Origin: Pseudomonas asgharzadehiana | Lineage (GTDB): Bacteria > Pseudomonadota > Gammaproteobacteria > Pseudomonadales > Pseudomonadaceae | Length of the DNA: 64,000 nucleotides | Direction: 5' to 3' | Assembly (NCBI RefSeq): GCF_019139815.1 | Contig: NZ_CP077079.1 | Location: forward strand, 4,774,001 to 4,838,000 | Shown: piece by piece, positions 43,508 to 53,338 of the stretch | How the letters are laid out: each line of letters begins with the position of its first letter | Numbering within the stretch: the stretch's first letter is position 1 | Notes under the pieces: model-generated | Told to the model about the DNA's origin: nothing | Seen by the model: only the letters and a program-made list of their open reading frames with translations | Database searches by the model: none | Position numbers and translations under genes: made by a program

Positions 43508-44629
43508 TCATTGCGGGCTTTGCGGCGCGGCGGTGTCCGGCGTGGGCTCGGCGGGTGCGTCTGCGGGCGGCATCACGTCTTCGGCAGGCTTTGCCACCGG
43601 CGCCGGGCTGGAGCGGTAGTCGGCGCGGCGCTTGAGCTGAAACTCTCTCACGGCGGCATTATGCGCACCCAGGTCATCGGAGAAAATATGGCTGCCATCG
43701 CCACGGGCGACGAAATACAGACTGCTGCCCGGCACCGGGTTCAGCGCGGCATGGATCGCCTCGCGGCCGACCATGGCGATCGGCGTCGGCGGCAGGCCAG
43801 CCACCATGTAGGTGTTGTAGGGGTTGGCTTCCTTGAGGTGGGCGCGGGTCAACTTGCCGTTATAGCGCTCGCCCAGGCCGTAGATCACCGTGGGGTCGGT
43901 CTGCAGTAACATACCGACCTTCAACCGCCGCACAAAAACCCCGGCGATCTGCCCGCGCTCTTGCGGTACGCCGGTTTCCTTCTCGACAAGGGAGGCCATG
44001 ATCAGTGCCTGATACGGATCGGTGTACGGCACATCGGCGGCGCGAGTGTTCCACTCCTGGGCAAGCACGTCATCCAGGCGGTTGTAGGCTTTCTTGAGAA
44101 ATTCGACGTCCGTCATGCCACGCACGAAGCGGTAGGTATCGGGGAAGAACCGTCCTTCGGGAAATACGCCGGGGTGGCCGAGCTTCTCCATCACTTCGCT
44201 GTCACTCAGCCCCGGCAGGCTCTGCACAATCTTTTCGTGCTTGGCCAAGGCCGAGCGCACTTGGCGGAAATTCCAGCCTTCTACCAGGGTCAGGCTGTAT
44301 TGCACCACTTCGCCGCGCTGCCACAGGCCGATCAGGCCTTGGGCGGTCATGCCGGGAGCCATACGGTATTCGCCGCTGTGCAGCGGCTGCCCATCGAGGT
44401 TGAAGCGCCAGTAAAGGCGCAACCAGAAGGCGCCATCGAGCACGCCGTCGGCTTCAAGGCGATTGAACATACCGGTAGGGGTCGCCCCAGCCGGCACATC
44501 GAGCAACTGCTCCTGGGTCAGGTTCAACGGTTGCTTCAAGGCAGCGTCGTATTTCCAGGCAGAAAAGCCCAACAGCAACGCCGCCGAGAACAGACCGACC
44601 AGCAGCAGTACAACCAGTTTTCGTATCAA
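43508..44629 (-). CDS. mltG: Endolytic murein transglycosylase
   Basis: A 373-residue membrane-anchored lytic transglycosylase (YceG) that cuts nascent peptidoglycan glycan chains. The N-terminal TM is LVVLLLVGLFSAALLLGFSA. The LysM-like region is followed by the YceG catalytic domain with the active-site glutamate in ASLVEKETG. The C-terminal extension (RADYRSSPAPVAKPAEDVMPPADAPAEP) is Pro/Ala-rich and longer than in E. coli. The start is inferred as TTG at 44629, one base after the pabC stop codon, since no ATG fits before the TM helix. It belongs to the pabC–mltG–tmk operon. Confidence 0.9.
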   Translation of the reverse strand: MIRKLVVLLLVGLFSAALLLGFSAWKYDAALKQPLNLTQEQLLDVPAGATPTGMFNRLEADGVLDGAFWLRLYWRFNLDGQPLHSGEYRMAPGMTAQGLIGLWQRGEVVQYSLTLVEGWNFRQVRSALAKHEKIVQSLPGLSDSEVMEKLGHPGVFPEGRFFPDTYRFVRGMTDVEFLKKAYNRLDDVLAQEWNTRAADVPYTDPYQALIMASLVEKETGVPQERGQIAGVFVRRLKVGMLLQTDPTVIYGLGERYNGKLTRAHLKEANPYNTYMVAGLPPTPIAMVGREAIHAALNPVPGSSLYFVARGDGSHIFSDDLGAHNAAVREFQLKRRADYRSSPAPVAKPAEDVMPPADAPAEPTPDTAAPQSPQ

Positions 44630-44630
44630 C

Positions 44631-45446
44631 TCAAATATCCAATAGCGCGCGAACAATGCCCTGCAGTTTACGGGTGAGCGGGCCAACCGGCCAGCGCATC
44701 GCAGCGTACCCGCGCACCGGCCAAATGCCATAAACGCTGTTGCACATGAAAACTTCGTCGGCCTGCTGCAGTTGCTCGACAGTGATATCAGCCACGGCCA
44801 CCGGGACGCCCAGCGTTTGTGCCTGGGCCAGGATCTCGGCGCGCATCACCCCGGCTACGCCGCAACGATTCAGATCGGCGGTTAGTAACAAGCCGTTGCG
44901 CACCAGGAACAGGTTGCTGAATACACCCTCGATCACACGCCCGGACATATCCAGCATCAAGCCTTCGGCGTGCTCGGCATCCTGCCACTCGGCACGGGCG
45001 ATCACCTGCTCCAAGCGATTAAGGTGCTTGAGACCGGCCAGCAACGGCTGTTCAGCCAGGCGGGTGGCACACGCAAACAGGCGGATGCCATCGATTGCAT
45101 GGGCGGGGGGATAAGTAGCGGGCGGACTGCCCTGCAAGATACGACGCACCGGCGCGTCAGGGTTGATCCCATAACCGCGCAGGCTGTCGCCGCGGGTGAG
45201 GATCAGTTTGAGAATACCGCTGCCAAGGGCGCCAGCGTAGGCCAGCACTTCGTGGCGGATCACGGTCGGCTCCGCCACCAGCGCAAGGCGCCTGCAACCC
45301 TCGTCGAGGCGCTGCAGGTGGCGGTCGAGCAGCACAGGCTGCCCGGCCTTGACCACCATGGTCTCAAACAGCCCATCGCCATACGCCAGGCCGCGATCTT
45401 TCAGGGGCACGCTGTCCGCTGGCTGACCGTCGACCCAGCTGTACAT
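44631..45446 (-). CDS. pabC: Aminodeoxychorismate lyase
   Basis: A 271-residue PLP enzyme of fold type IV that makes 4-aminobenzoate for folate. The PLP lysine is in AGLKHLNRLEQVIARAEW, and the fold IV signature begins DMSGRVIEGVFSNLFLV. The ATG at 45446 overlaps the fabF stop by one base (TGATG); a GTG one codon earlier could also be used. It is followed one base later by the mltG start. Its position between fabF and mltG matches E. coli. Confidence 0.94.
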   Translation of the reverse strand: MYSWVDGQPADSVPLKDRGLAYGDGLFETMVVKAGQPVLLDRHLQRLDEGCRRLALVAEPTVIRHEVLAYAGALGSGILKLILTRGDSLRGYGINPDAPVRRILQGSPPATYPPAHAIDGIRLFACATRLAEQPLLAGLKHLNRLEQVIARAEWQDAEHAEGLMLDMSGRVIEGVFSNLFLVRNGLLLTADLNRCGVAGVMRAEILAQAQTLGVPVAVADITVEQLQQADEVFMCNSVYGIWPVRGYAAMRWPVGPLTRKLQGIVRALLDI

Positions 45447-46690
45447 CACTCGGCGAACCGGCGGAACACCAGGGAACCGTTGGTGCCACCAAACCCGAAG
45501 GAGTTCGAGATTGCCACATCAATCGGCATCGGCTGGGCTTCGTGAGGCACGAAGTTCAGATCGCAGCCTTCGTCCGGCTCATCCAGGTTGATGGTCGGCG
45601 GAGCGACCTGATCCTTGATGGCCATGACGCTGAAGATCGCCTCGACCGCGCCCGCCGCGCCCAACAGGTGGCCGGTCATGGACTTGGTGGAACTCACGGC
45701 CAGCTTGTAGGCGTGCTCGCCGAACACCGACTTGATGGCTTCGGCTTCCGCCAGATCGCCCGTCGGGGTCGAAGTGCCATGGGCGTTGATGTACTGCACC
45801 TGGTCCGCATTGACCTTCGCATCGCGCAGTGCGTTGGTGATGCAACGCGCAGCACCGGCACCGTCGGACGGTGGCGAGGTCATGTGGTAGGCGTCGCCGC
45901 TCATACCAAAACCGATCAGCTCGGCGTAGATGGTGGCACCGCGCGCCTTGGCGTGCTCCAGCTCCTCGAGCACCAGCGCACCGGCGCCGTCGGACAGCAC
46001 GAAGCCGTCACGGCCCTTGTCCCACGGACGGCTGGCACGGGTCGGCTCGTCATTGCGCGTCGATAATGCACGCGACGCGCCGAAGCCGCCCATGCCGAGG
46101 CCGCAGGCGGCCATCTCGGCGCCGCCGGCGATCATCACGTCGGCTTCGTCATAGGCGATGTTGCGCGCCGCCATCCCGATGCAGTGAGTGCCCGTGGTAC
46201 AGGCTGTGGCGATGGCGTAGTTAGGCCCCTGTGCACCCAAGTGGATGGACAGGAAACCGGAAATCATGTTGATGATCGAGCCAGGCACGAAGAACGGTGA
46301 AATTCGACGAGGGCCGGATTCATGCAGCGTGCGGCTGGTTTCTTCGATATTGGTCAAACCACCAATACCCGAACCCATGGCCACGCCGATGCGCTCACGG
46401 TTGGCGTCGGTGACTTCCAGGCCGGCGTTACGCACCGCCTGAAAACCGGCTGCCAGGCCGTATTGAATGAACAGGTCGAGTTTGCGGGATTCTTTGATCG
46501 AGAGATATTCCTCGACATTGAAACCCTTTACCGAGCCGCCAAAACGGGTGGAATAGGCAGAAAGGTCCGTGTGTTCGATCAGACCAATACCACTGTGGCC
46601 AGCCAGAATGCCCTGCCAACTGCTCGGCACATCCGTACCCAGTGGCGACAACATACCCATACCGGTGACTACGACGCGTCTACGCGACAC
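45446..46690 (-). CDS. fabF: 3-oxoacyl-ACP synthase II
   Basis: A 414-residue condensing enzyme that elongates acyl-ACP and sets the temperature control of unsaturated fatty acids. The nucleophile is Cys164 in [12 protein letters not shown]; His residues lie in [11 protein letters not shown] and [11 protein letters not shown]. The first codon is GTG at 46690, with AAGGAG upstream. A hairpin with a T-run lies between acpP and fabF and may reduce read-through. It is coupled to pabC downstream. Confidence 0.97.
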   Translation of the reverse strand: MSRRRVVVTGMGMLSPLGTDVPSSWQGILAGHSGIGLIEHTDLSAYSTRFGGSVKGFNVEEYLSIKESRKLDLFIQYGLAAGFQAVRNAGLEVTDANRERIGVAMGSGIGGLTNIEETSRTLHESGPRRISPFFVPGSIINMISGFLSIHLGAQGPNYAIATACTTGTHCIGMAARNIAYDEADVMIAGGAEMAACGLGMGGFGASRALSTRNDEPTRASRPWDKGRDGFVLSDGAGALVLEELEHAKARGATIYAELIGFGMSGDAYHMTSPPSDGAGAARCITNALRDAKVNADQVQYINAHGTSTPTGDLAEAEAIKSVFGEHAYKLAVSSTKSMTGHLLGAAGAVEAIFSVMAIKDQVAPPTINLDEPDEGCDLNFVPHEAQPMPIDVAISNSFGFGGTNGSLVFRRFAE

Positions 46691-46771
46691 AGCACTCTCC
46701 TTTTTCTTGATGACGACACTTCGTTTCAGAGCTCACTTTTCATCGGCGCCAGTTTTCATAGACGCTAAAGA

Positions 46772-46805
46772 AAAAACCGCACGCCGTTACAGCAGTGCGG
46801 TTTTT
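46772..46805 (-). terminator. Terminator/attenuator between acpP and fabF
   Basis: ACCGCAC (46776–46782) and GTGCGGT (46795–46801) form a 7-bp stem flanked by A and T runs, so it can act on the minus strand. Partial termination after acpP would explain the high ACP to FabF ratio expected in cells. Confidence 0.7.
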
Positions 46806-46834
46806 CCCTGACAGCAAGCGACGACTACAAACTA

Positions 46835-47071
46835 TTACGCCTGGTGGCTAGTAACGTAGTCGATGGCAGCTTGAACAGTAGTGATTTTTTCAGCTTCTTC
46901 GTCCGGGATTTCGGTCTCGAATTCCTCTTCCAGAGCCATCACCAGCTCAACGGTGTCAAGGGAATCGGCACCCAGGTCTTCTACGAAGGAAGCAGTGTTG
47001 ACCACTTCGTCTTCTTTAACGCCCAGTTGCTCGGCAACGATTTTCTTGACGCGCTCTTCGATGGTGCTCAT
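46835..47071 (-). CDS. acpP: Acyl carrier protein
   Basis: A 78-residue acidic acyl carrier protein, with the phosphopantetheine attachment serine at Ser37 in [12 protein letters not shown]. Length and sequence are typical. It carries growing fatty acids for the Fab enzymes coded on both sides. A 191-bp gap to fabG probably holds its own promoter, since AcpP is among the most abundant proteins. A terminator follows. Confidence 0.98.
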   Translation of the reverse strand: MSTIEERVKKIVAEQLGVKEDEVVNTASFVEDLGADSLDTVELVMALEEEFETEIPDEEAEKITTVQAAIDYVTSHQA

Positions 47072-47262
47072 ACCTTGTTTAACTCCTAATGGACAAATTC
47101 AGGCAGCTGGCCAGTGGGTAAGTGTATAGAAAGCCATTTCAGCTTTTCAACTGAAAGCTTCACCCTGTACCCGCTCGGCCACCTGTCTATAAATTAAGTT
47201 GCAGCTTTATAACGGATTTTAGACAGCTCGTATGACATTTTTTTGAAGCGATCCGTCACAAT

Positions 47263-48006
47263 TTAACTCATGTACATCCCGCCGTTCACCGGGATTGTAG
47301 CCCCAGTCACGTATGCCGCACCGTCGGATGCCAGGAAAGTGACCACATTCGCGATCTCTTGAGCCTGGCCCAGACGGCCCAGCGGAATCTGCGTCAGCAA
47401 GGCTTCACGCTGTGCTTCAGGCAGTTCGCGGGTCATATCGGTGTCGATGAACCCTGGGGCCACCGAGTTGACCGTAATCGACCGCGAGCCGACTTCACGC
47501 GCCAGTGCACGGCTGAAACCCTCCAGACCGGCCTTGGCGGCTGCATAGTTTACTTGGCCTGCGTTGCCCATGGCACCCACTACGGAGCCAATATTGATAA
47601 TTCGACCCCAACGCGCCTTGGTCATCCCACGCAAAACACCCTTGGACAGGCGAAACAGACTGTTCAGGTTAGTATCGACCACGTCGTGCCACTCGTCGTC
47701 TTTCATGCGCATCATTAGGTTGTCACGGGTGATACCGGCGTTATTCACCAGAATCGCCGGCGCACCGAACTGTGCGGTGATCTCGGCCAGTACGGCAGCC
47801 ACGGACTCGTCGCTGGTCACGTTCAGCTCAAGGCCGGTGCCTTGAACGTCGTTTTCCTTCAGGGTAGCGGCGATACGCTCGGCGCCCGAAGCAGACGTGG
47901 CGGTGCCGATCACGATAGCGCCCTGACGGCCCAGTTCCAGGGCGATCGCCTGGCCAATGCCACGGCTGGCGCCGGTAACCAGTGCAACTTTACCTTGCAG
48001 ACTCAT
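47263..48006 (-). CDS. fabG: 3-oxoacyl-ACP reductase
   Basis: A 247-residue SDR enzyme that reduces 3-oxoacyl-ACP with NADPH. The cofactor motif is GASRGIG, NNAG is at GLVNNAGITRD-like ILVNNAGITRD, and the catalytic tyrosine is in QVNYAAAKAGLEGFSRAL. The ATG at 48006 begins MSLQGKVALVTG; the longer frame reads inside the end of fabD. Gene order fabD–fabG–acpP–fabF is standard. Confidence 0.97.
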   Translation of the reverse strand: MSLQGKVALVTGASRGIGQAIALELGRQGAIVIGTATSASGAERIAATLKENDVQGTGLELNVTSDESVAAVLAEITAQFGAPAILVNNAGITRDNLMMRMKDDEWHDVVDTNLNSLFRLSKGVLRGMTKARWGRIINIGSVVGAMGNAGQVNYAAAKAGLEGFSRALAREVGSRSITVNSVAPGFIDTDMTRELPEAQREALLTQIPLGRLGQAQEIANVVTFLASDGAAYVTGATIPVNGGMYMS

Positions 48007-48031
48007 GCAGGCTTCTCCTAAGTTCGAGGGG

Positions 48032-48970
48032 TCAGGCCTGCGCCGCGCGAGCGGCAGCGAAGGCATCCGGGGTATTGAGGTTGGCAGTCGACACGCCATC
48101 GGCGCAGCGTTTGTTCAGGCCTGCCAGGACTTTGCCTGGGCCGCATTCGACCAGCTCGGTGGCGCCGTTGGCAGCCAGGGTCTGGACCGATTCAACCCAG
48201 CGCACCGGCTTGTACAGTTGTTCCAGCAGGTCGCGCTTGAGGGTCTCGAGGTCGGCGGCTACCGCCGCGCTGACGTTCTGTACCAGCGGGATCTGCGGCG
48301 CCTGCCAGTTGATGGCGGCGATGGACTCGGCAAAACGCTCGGCCGCCGGGCGCATCAGCTCGCAGTGCGACGGCACGCTCACCGGCAACGGCAACGCGCG
48401 CTTGGCGCCACGGGCCTTGCAGCCTTCAATGGCACGCTCGACTGCCGCCTTGGCACCGGCAATCACCACCTGGCCTGGGGAGTTGAAGTTCACCGCACTG
48501 ACCACTTCACCCTGGGCCGCTTCGGCGCAGGCTTCGATCACTACCGCGTCGTCCAGGCCCAGGATAGCGGCCATGCCGCCCTGCCCAGCCGGGACGGCTT
48601 CCTGCATCAATTGACCACGGCGCTCGACCAGCTTGACGGCCTCACCCAGGGTCAGGCTGCCCGCCGCTACCAGGGCGCTGTATTCACCCAGGCTGTGACC
48701 GGCCACGAATGCCGGGCGCGCGCCGCCTTCGGCCAGCCACAAGCGCCACAGGGCGATCGAAGCGGTCAGGATGGCCGGTTGGGTTTTATCGGTTTGATTG
48801 AGTTGCTCTTCCGGCCCTTGCTGGGTCAGCGCCCACAGGTCGTAACCCAGGGCGTCGGAAGCTTCCTTAAAGGTGTCCAGGATCAACGGGTATTGCGCGC
48901 CCAGCTCGGCCAGCATGCCGAGGGACTGCGAACCCTGCCCTGGAAAGACGAATGCGAGGGATGTAGACAT
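48032..48970 (-). CDS. fabD: Malonyl-CoA:ACP transacylase
   Basis: A 312-residue transacylase loading malonyl groups onto AcpP. The nucleophile motif is GHSLGEYSALV, and FVFPGQGSQSLGM opens the protein. It is followed by fabG about 25 bp later. It comes directly after plsX with no fabH between, as is usual in Pseudomonas where other KASIII-like enzymes start synthesis. The 140 bp before it may hold a promoter. Confidence 0.97.
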   Translation of the reverse strand: MSTSLAFVFPGQGSQSLGMLAELGAQYPLILDTFKEASDALGYDLWALTQQGPEEQLNQTDKTQPAILTASIALWRLWLAEGGARPAFVAGHSLGEYSALVAAGSLTLGEAVKLVERRGQLMQEAVPAGQGGMAAILGLDDAVVIEACAEAAQGEVVSAVNFNSPGQVVIAGAKAAVERAIEGCKARGAKRALPLPVSVPSHCELMRPAAERFAESIAAINWQAPQIPLVQNVSAAVAADLETLKRDLLEQLYKPVRWVESVQTLAANGATELVECGPGKVLAGLNKRCADGVSTANLNTPDAFAAARAAQA

Positions 48971-49110
48971 GTAACAAGCCCCTAAATGATCAGGTCGTCG
49001 GAAATGGTCGCTCCCGATCTTAAAATGAAGGGTGGGAGCGCACGAAACTGACAGATTGGATGGTCAATTGAACTGGCCGGTCACATTTAAGCACTCCCGG
49101 GCCAATTCGC

Positions 49111-50121
49111 CTAAGGCAACAGATCCTCAAGACGGCCGTGCAACCGTTGCGGCAGGTTTTCCTGGATCTCGATCACGGCTCGCGCAATGGCACTTTGAAA
49201 CCCTTCCACACCGGCCGAACCGTGGCTTTTCACCACAATGCCCTGCAACCCCAGAAAGCTCGCGCCGTTGTGCCTTGCCGGCGCCAGGTCAGCCTGTAAC
49301 CGCCGCATCAATGGCAGCGCCAGGGCGCCGACAAAGCGCGAGACCATGCTCTGCTTGAACAACGCCTCAATGCGCGCGGCGATCATGGTCGCCAGCCCTT
49401 CACTGGACTTGAGCAGGATATTGCCGACAAACCCGTCGCACACCACCACATCCGCTTCGCCGCGGTATACACCGTCACCCTCGACAAAACCGATGTAGTT
49501 CAGGCCGCGCGCGCCTTGCAACAGGGTAGCGGCCAGCTTGACCTGCTGGTTGCCCTTGATGTCTTCGGTGCCGATATTCAGCAGGGCGACTCGCGGGCGG
49601 GCCACGCCCAGCGCTTCGGCGGCCACCGAGCCCATCACGGCGAACTGGAACAGGTGCTCGGCACTGCAATCCACATTCGCGCCCAGGTCCAACAGCTGGC
49701 AATAGCCTTTCTGCGTCGGAATCGCCGCGACCATCGCCGGTCGGTCAATACCCGGCAGAGTCTTGAGCACGTGCCGCGATAACGCCATCAACGCCCCGGT
49801 ATTACCGGCACTGACGCAGGCTTGCACCTTGCCATCACGCAGCAACTCCAGGGCCACCCGCATTGAGGAGTCGGGCTTGCCGCGCAACGCTGCCGCCGGC
49901 TTTTCATCCATGGTGATGGTTTCGCTGGCTGGCGCAATCGTCAGGCGCGCGCGATCCACAACCGGATGGCTGGCAATCAATTCTTCAAGGAGTGAGGGTT
50001 GACCGACAAGGGTCAGGTGCAACGAGGGCGTGGCAGACAGGCTGGCAATGCAGGCCTGAACAATGCTGCGGGGACCGAAGTCCCCGCCCATTGCGTCAAT
50101 CGCGATGACTTGAGCAGACAA
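49111..50121 (-). CDS. plsX: Phosphate acyltransferase
   Basis: A 336-residue enzyme making acyl-phosphate from acyl-ACP for phospholipid synthesis. It opens [22 protein letters not shown] and carries GNTGALMAL and [11 protein letters not shown]. The first codon is TTG at 50121, also used in other gamma-proteobacteria. It starts 4 bp after the rpmF stop, so the two are coupled. Next to fabD it links fatty-acid and phospholipid synthesis. Confidence 0.95.
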   Translation of the reverse strand: MSAQVIAIDAMGGDFGPRSIVQACIASLSATPSLHLTLVGQPSLLEELIASHPVVDRARLTIAPASETITMDEKPAAALRGKPDSSMRVALELLRDGKVQACVSAGNTGALMALSRHVLKTLPGIDRPAMVAAIPTQKGYCQLLDLGANVDCSAEHLFQFAVMGSVAAEALGVARPRVALLNIGTEDIKGNQQVKLAATLLQGARGLNYIGFVEGDGVYRGEADVVVCDGFVGNILLKSSEGLATMIAARIEALFKQSMVSRFVGALALPLMRRLQADLAPARHNGASFLGLQGIVVKSHGSAGVEGFQSAIARAVIEIQENLPQRLHGRLEDLLP

Positions 50122-50125
50122 GTGA

Positions 50126-50308
50126 TTACTCGTCAGCGCCCTTGTCGATCACTTTACGGCCACGGTATACGCCTTCTGGCGATACGTGGTGACGCAGGTG
50201 AACTTCACCAGTGGTCTTTTCCACGGACAGGGTGCTAGCCTCGAGAGCGTCGTGCGAACGGCGCATGTCACGGGCGGAGCGGGATTTTTTGTTCTGCTGA
50301 ACAGCCAT
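50126..50308 (-). CDS. rpmF: 50S ribosomal protein L32
   Basis: A 60-residue basic ribosomal protein: [20 protein letters not shown], with the rest [25 protein letters not shown]. It lacks the zinc cysteines of the other L32 form, as is usual here. It lies between yceD and plsX, a link between ribosome and membrane growth conserved in gamma-proteobacteria. Confidence 0.98.
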
Positions 50309-50321
50309 AATTGATTAACTC

Positions 50322-50852
50322 CTAAACGTTTGGGTCACGCTTTAACTGCGCCAATACACTGAACGGGTTGGACCGCGTTACCTCGTCCTCGCTCGGCTCG
50401 GCCTCGTCATCGAGACCCTCCGGCTGCTGGCATTCTTCCGGATGATGAGCAGGCACAATGGGCAAGGCGAGCAGAAGCTCCTCCTCGATCAGTGCATGCA
50501 GATCCAATGGATCTTCGCCCAGTTCCAGCACGTCATAACCTTTCGGCAACGACTGGGTATTCGCACCCTCCTTCACCACGGCGTAACTGCATTCGCTGTG
50601 GATCGGCAGGGTGACCAGCTCAAGACAACGCTGGCAAACCATTTTGACTTCGGTGTCGACAAAGCTGTGGATCACCACAGATTTGCGTTCATCTCGTTCA
50701 AAAACGAATTTGGCCTGCACCGTACCGACATCGTCGGAAAGCGGGTCGCAGAGTCTCTTCAAATCGGCCAGCAGCAGTTCACCTTGAAGGGTGGTGCCAC
50801 GGTCAGCCAATTTGCGCGGGTCAACGTGAGGTGGAATCGGGTCATTCAACAT
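50322..50852 (-). CDS. yceD: YceD/DUF177-family protein
   Basis: A 175-residue protein of the YceD (DUF177) family, which precedes rpmF in most bacteria and is linked to 23S rRNA accumulation or ribosome assembly. Two CxxC-type cysteines are visible in MVCQRCLELV, and the acidic C-terminus (GLDDEAEPSEDEVTRSNPFSVLAQLK) ends with the family motif NPFSVL. The ATG at 50852 is chosen over an earlier one that overlaps the divergent maf promoter. It starts the yceD–rpmF–plsX–fab transcript. Confidence 0.92.
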   Translation of the reverse strand: MLNDPIPPHVDPRKLADRGTTLQGELLLADLKRLCDPLSDDVGTVQAKFVFERDERKSVVIHSFVDTEVKMVCQRCLELVTLPIHSECSYAVVKEGANTQSLPKGYDVLELGEDPLDLHALIEEELLLALPIVPAHHPEECQQPEGLDDEAEPSEDEVTRSNPFSVLAQLKRDPNV

Positions 50853-50957
50853 AGGCGCAGCATTATAGGGATGCACCCGGCCATGTCAAAGGAAATTCAG
50901 CCCTGTGCGTCAGCCGGTCGCCCCGCTAGAATCCGCGACTGCTTTGAGGAGATGCCC

Positions 50958-51536
50958 ATGCTGCCTTTATTACTTGCTTCCAGCTCGGTTTATCGCCGGG
51001 ATTTGCTGAGCCGCCTACGCCTGCCGTTCATCTGCAGCTCGCCGGATATCGACGAAAGCCACCGTGCCAACGAGCCTGCCGTGGAACTGGTCAAGCGCCT
51101 GGCTGAACAGAAGGCACGCGCCCTTGCAGCTCAATACCCCGAGCACCTGATTATCGGATCGGACCAGGTTGCCGCACTGGACGGGCGGATTATCGGCAAA
51201 CCGCACACCTTCGAAAACGCCCGCGAGCAGTTGTTGGCGGCCAGCGGCAAGCGTGTGAGCTTTCTCACCGGCCTGGCGCTGCTCAATACCAAGACAGGGC
51301 ACTGCCAGGTGGACTGCGTTCCGTTTACCGTACACATGCGCGAACTGGACGTTGAGCGCATCGAGCGCTATCTGCGGACCGAACAGCCTTATGACTGCGC
51401 GGGCAGCTTCAAGGCCGAAGGGCTGGGCGTGAGCCTGTTCCAGAGTACCGAAGGGCCGGATGCCACCAGCCTTGTAGGCCTGCCACTGATTCGACTGGTG
51501 GACATGCTGCTGGCCGAAGGCGTGCAAATCCCCTAG
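50958..51536 (+). CDS. maf: Maf-family nucleotide pyrophosphatase (YceF type)
   Basis: A 192-residue house-cleaning pyrophosphatase removing non-canonical nucleotides; the yceF subgroup acts on m7GTP. It begins MLPLLLASSSVYRRDLLSRL with SSS as the substrate loop, and carries IIGSDQVAALDG and FLTGLALLN. The ATG at 50958 is chosen because GAGGAG sits at 50946–50951, 6 nt upstream; the ATG at 50952 is too close. It is divergent from yceD, as in E. coli. Confidence 0.92.
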   Translation: MLPLLLASSSVYRRDLLSRLRLPFICSSPDIDESHRANEPAVELVKRLAEQKARALAAQYPEHLIIGSDQVAALDGRIIGKPHTFENAREQLLAASGKRVSFLTGLALLNTKTGHCQVDCVPFTVHMRELDVERIERYLRTEQPYDCAGSFKAEGLGVSLFQSTEGPDATSLVGLPLIRLVDMLLAEGVQIP

Positions 51537-51554
51537 GAGAAACATAAATCAAAA

Positions 51555-51642
51555 TGTGGGAGGGGCTTGCCCCCGATAGCGATGGACCCACCAGCTTATT
51601 TATGGCTGACACACCGTCATCGGGCACAAGCCCCTTCCACAT
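51555..51642. repeat. REPIN between maf and sppA
   Basis: TGTGGGAGGGGCTTGCCCCCGATAGCG faces GTCATCGGGCACAAGCCCCTTCCACA. The two gene ends converge here. Inner spacer about 30 bp, a few mismatches in the right arm. Confidence 0.85.
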
Positions 51643-51668
51643 TTTTGATATCTACCTGCCCCGAACTG

Positions 51669-52652
51669 TCAGCGCAGGCTCGGGCCCTGGAAGCCCATGT
51701 ACAGGGCCAGCTTCTCCGCCACGCTGGCACCGAGTTTTTTGGAGAAGCGATCAAACGGCGATTCCTCAACCGTGAAATCCACCAACTCCTTCTCGCCAAT
51801 CACGTCACGCGCCACCGAACTGGCACTGCCCAGGCCATCGACCAAGCCCAGCGGCAGCGCCTGCTCGCCTGACCAAACCAGACCCGAGAACAACTCCGGG
51901 TGCTCTTTGTCTTTCAGACGATCGCCACGCCCCTGCTTCACGCTGGCAATGAACTGGCGATGGGTAGTATCAAGTACGCCCTGCCAGAACTGGGTCTCAT
52001 CGGCCTTTTGCGGCTGGAATGGGTCAAGGAACGCTTTGTGCTCGCCTGAGGTATAGGTGCGACGCTCTACCCCGAGCTTCTCCATGGTGCCAACAAAGCC
52101 GTAACCCGCCGCTGTCACACCAATGGAACCCACCAGGCTGGCCTTGTCGGCATAAATCTGGTCAGCGGCGCTGGCAATATAATAGGCACCCGAAGCCCCC
52201 AGGTCGGAAATCACCGCATACAGCTTGATATCCGGATGCAGGCCGCGCAGACGGCGAATCTCGTCATACACATAGCCCGACTGCACCGGGCTGCCGCCTG
52301 GGCTGTTGATGCGCAGGATCACGCCCTTGACCTTTGGGTCCTCAAATGCGGCACGCAGACTGGCGACGATGTTATCGGCGCTGGCCGGCTCCTTGTCGGC
52401 GATGACCCCACGCACTTCGATCAACGCGGTGTAGTTGGCGCCGCGCGTCGCGCTTTTTTCCATGTCCATCAGCGGGCTGAACAAGGCCAGCATGAGTAAC
52501 AGATAAGTAAAGGTCAGCAGCTTGAAGAAAATCCCCCAGCGCCGTGCGCGACGTTGCTCCTGGACGCTGGCCAGAAGCGTCTTCTCCAGCAGCTTCCAGC
52601 TTTTGTCGTCACCACTTTCTGCCTTTTCAGGCGCTTTCCACTCGTCACTCAT
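51669..52652 (-). CDS. sppA: Signal peptide peptidase SppA, short (S49) form
   Basis: A 327-residue inner-membrane serine peptidase degrading cleaved signal peptides. The single TM lies at about residues 41–60 (FFKLLTFTYLLLMLALFSPL). The S49 domain carries the nucleophile Ser154 in GASGAYYIA and the general base Lys206 in TSGEHKAF; their 52-residue spacing is the same as in Bacillus SppA. The ATG at 52652 is 23 bp after the HAD stop, so the two are one transcript. Confidence 0.93.
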   Translation of the reverse strand: MSDEWKAPEKAESGDDKSWKLLEKTLLASVQEQRRARRWGIFFKLLTFTYLLLMLALFSPLMDMEKSATRGANYTALIEVRGVIADKEPASADNIVASLRAAFEDPKVKGVILRINSPGGSPVQSGYVYDEIRRLRGLHPDIKLYAVISDLGASGAYYIASAADQIYADKASLVGSIGVTAAGYGFVGTMEKLGVERRTYTSGEHKAFLDPFQPQKADETQFWQGVLDTTHRQFIASVKQGRGDRLKDKEHPELFSGLVWSGEQALPLGLVDGLGSASSVARDVIGEKELVDFTVEESPFDRFSKKLGASVAEKLALYMGFQGPSLR

Positions 52653-52675
52653 GTGCCATCAACCCCGGCTAAGAC

Positions 52676-53338
52676 TTATCGGGCCCGGCTGAGCCAGGCC
52701 TGCAATTGCGAAAAATGATCGATCATGACCCTGGGCTCATATGGCTGCAACGCCTCGGCGGATTGGGCGCCATAGCTGACCGCCACACTGTCCATGCCGG
52801 CGTTGCGCGCCATCATCAAGTCGAAGGAGGCGTCACCCACCATCAGTGCCTGGCGGGCAGACACGCCGCAATGAGCCAGGATCTGCTCCAGCATCAGAGG
52901 ATGTGGTTTGCTGGCGGTTTCATCGGCGGCGCGGGTGATATCGAAATAGTCTTCCCAGCCATGGGCCCTGAGCACCCGATCCAGCCCGCGACGCGCCTTG
53001 CCGGTGGCGACCGCCAGGTAGTAACCCTCGGCACGGAAGGTGTCCAGCGATTGCACAACCCCTTCAAACAGCGGCGAAGGCTCAGCCTCCAGCGCAATGT
53101 AGTGATCGGCGTAGTGCTCGCGAAAAGTGATCAACTCAGGGTCGGTGATTTCGGGATACAGGGTGCGAATCGCCTCAGGCAAGCCCAGACCGATAATGCC
53201 CTTGACCGCCAGGTCGCTGCACAACGCAAAGCCTGAACGGGTAGACGCCACGTGCATTGATTCAACGATACGGCCAATGGAGTTGGCCAGGGTCCCGTCC
53301 CAATCAAAAATCAGCAGCTTGTAATCAAGGTGCGACAC
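52676..53338 (-). CDS. HAD-IA family phosphatase (phosphoglycolate-phosphatase-like)
   Basis: A 220-residue haloacid-dehalogenase hydrolase. The nucleophile motif is [11 protein letters not shown] (Asp12, Asp14), motif II/III lies in [11 protein letters not shown], and motif IV in [16 protein letters not shown]. It would dephosphorylate a small metabolite; the Gph-like sequence is not diagnostic. The first codon is GTG at 53338, overlapping the rluC stop by 14 bp. It lies between rluC and sppA, a conserved Pseudomonas arrangement. Confidence 0.88.
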   Translation of the reverse strand: MSHLDYKLLIFDWDGTLANSIGRIVESMHVASTRSGFALCSDLAVKGIIGLGLPEAIRTLYPEITDPELITFREHYADHYIALEAEPSPLFEGVVQSLDTFRAEGYYLAVATGKARRGLDRVLRAHGWEDYFDITRAADETASKPHPLMLEQILAHCGVSARQALMVGDASFDLMMARNAGMDSVAVSYGAQSAEALQPYEPRVMIDHFSQLQAWLSRAR

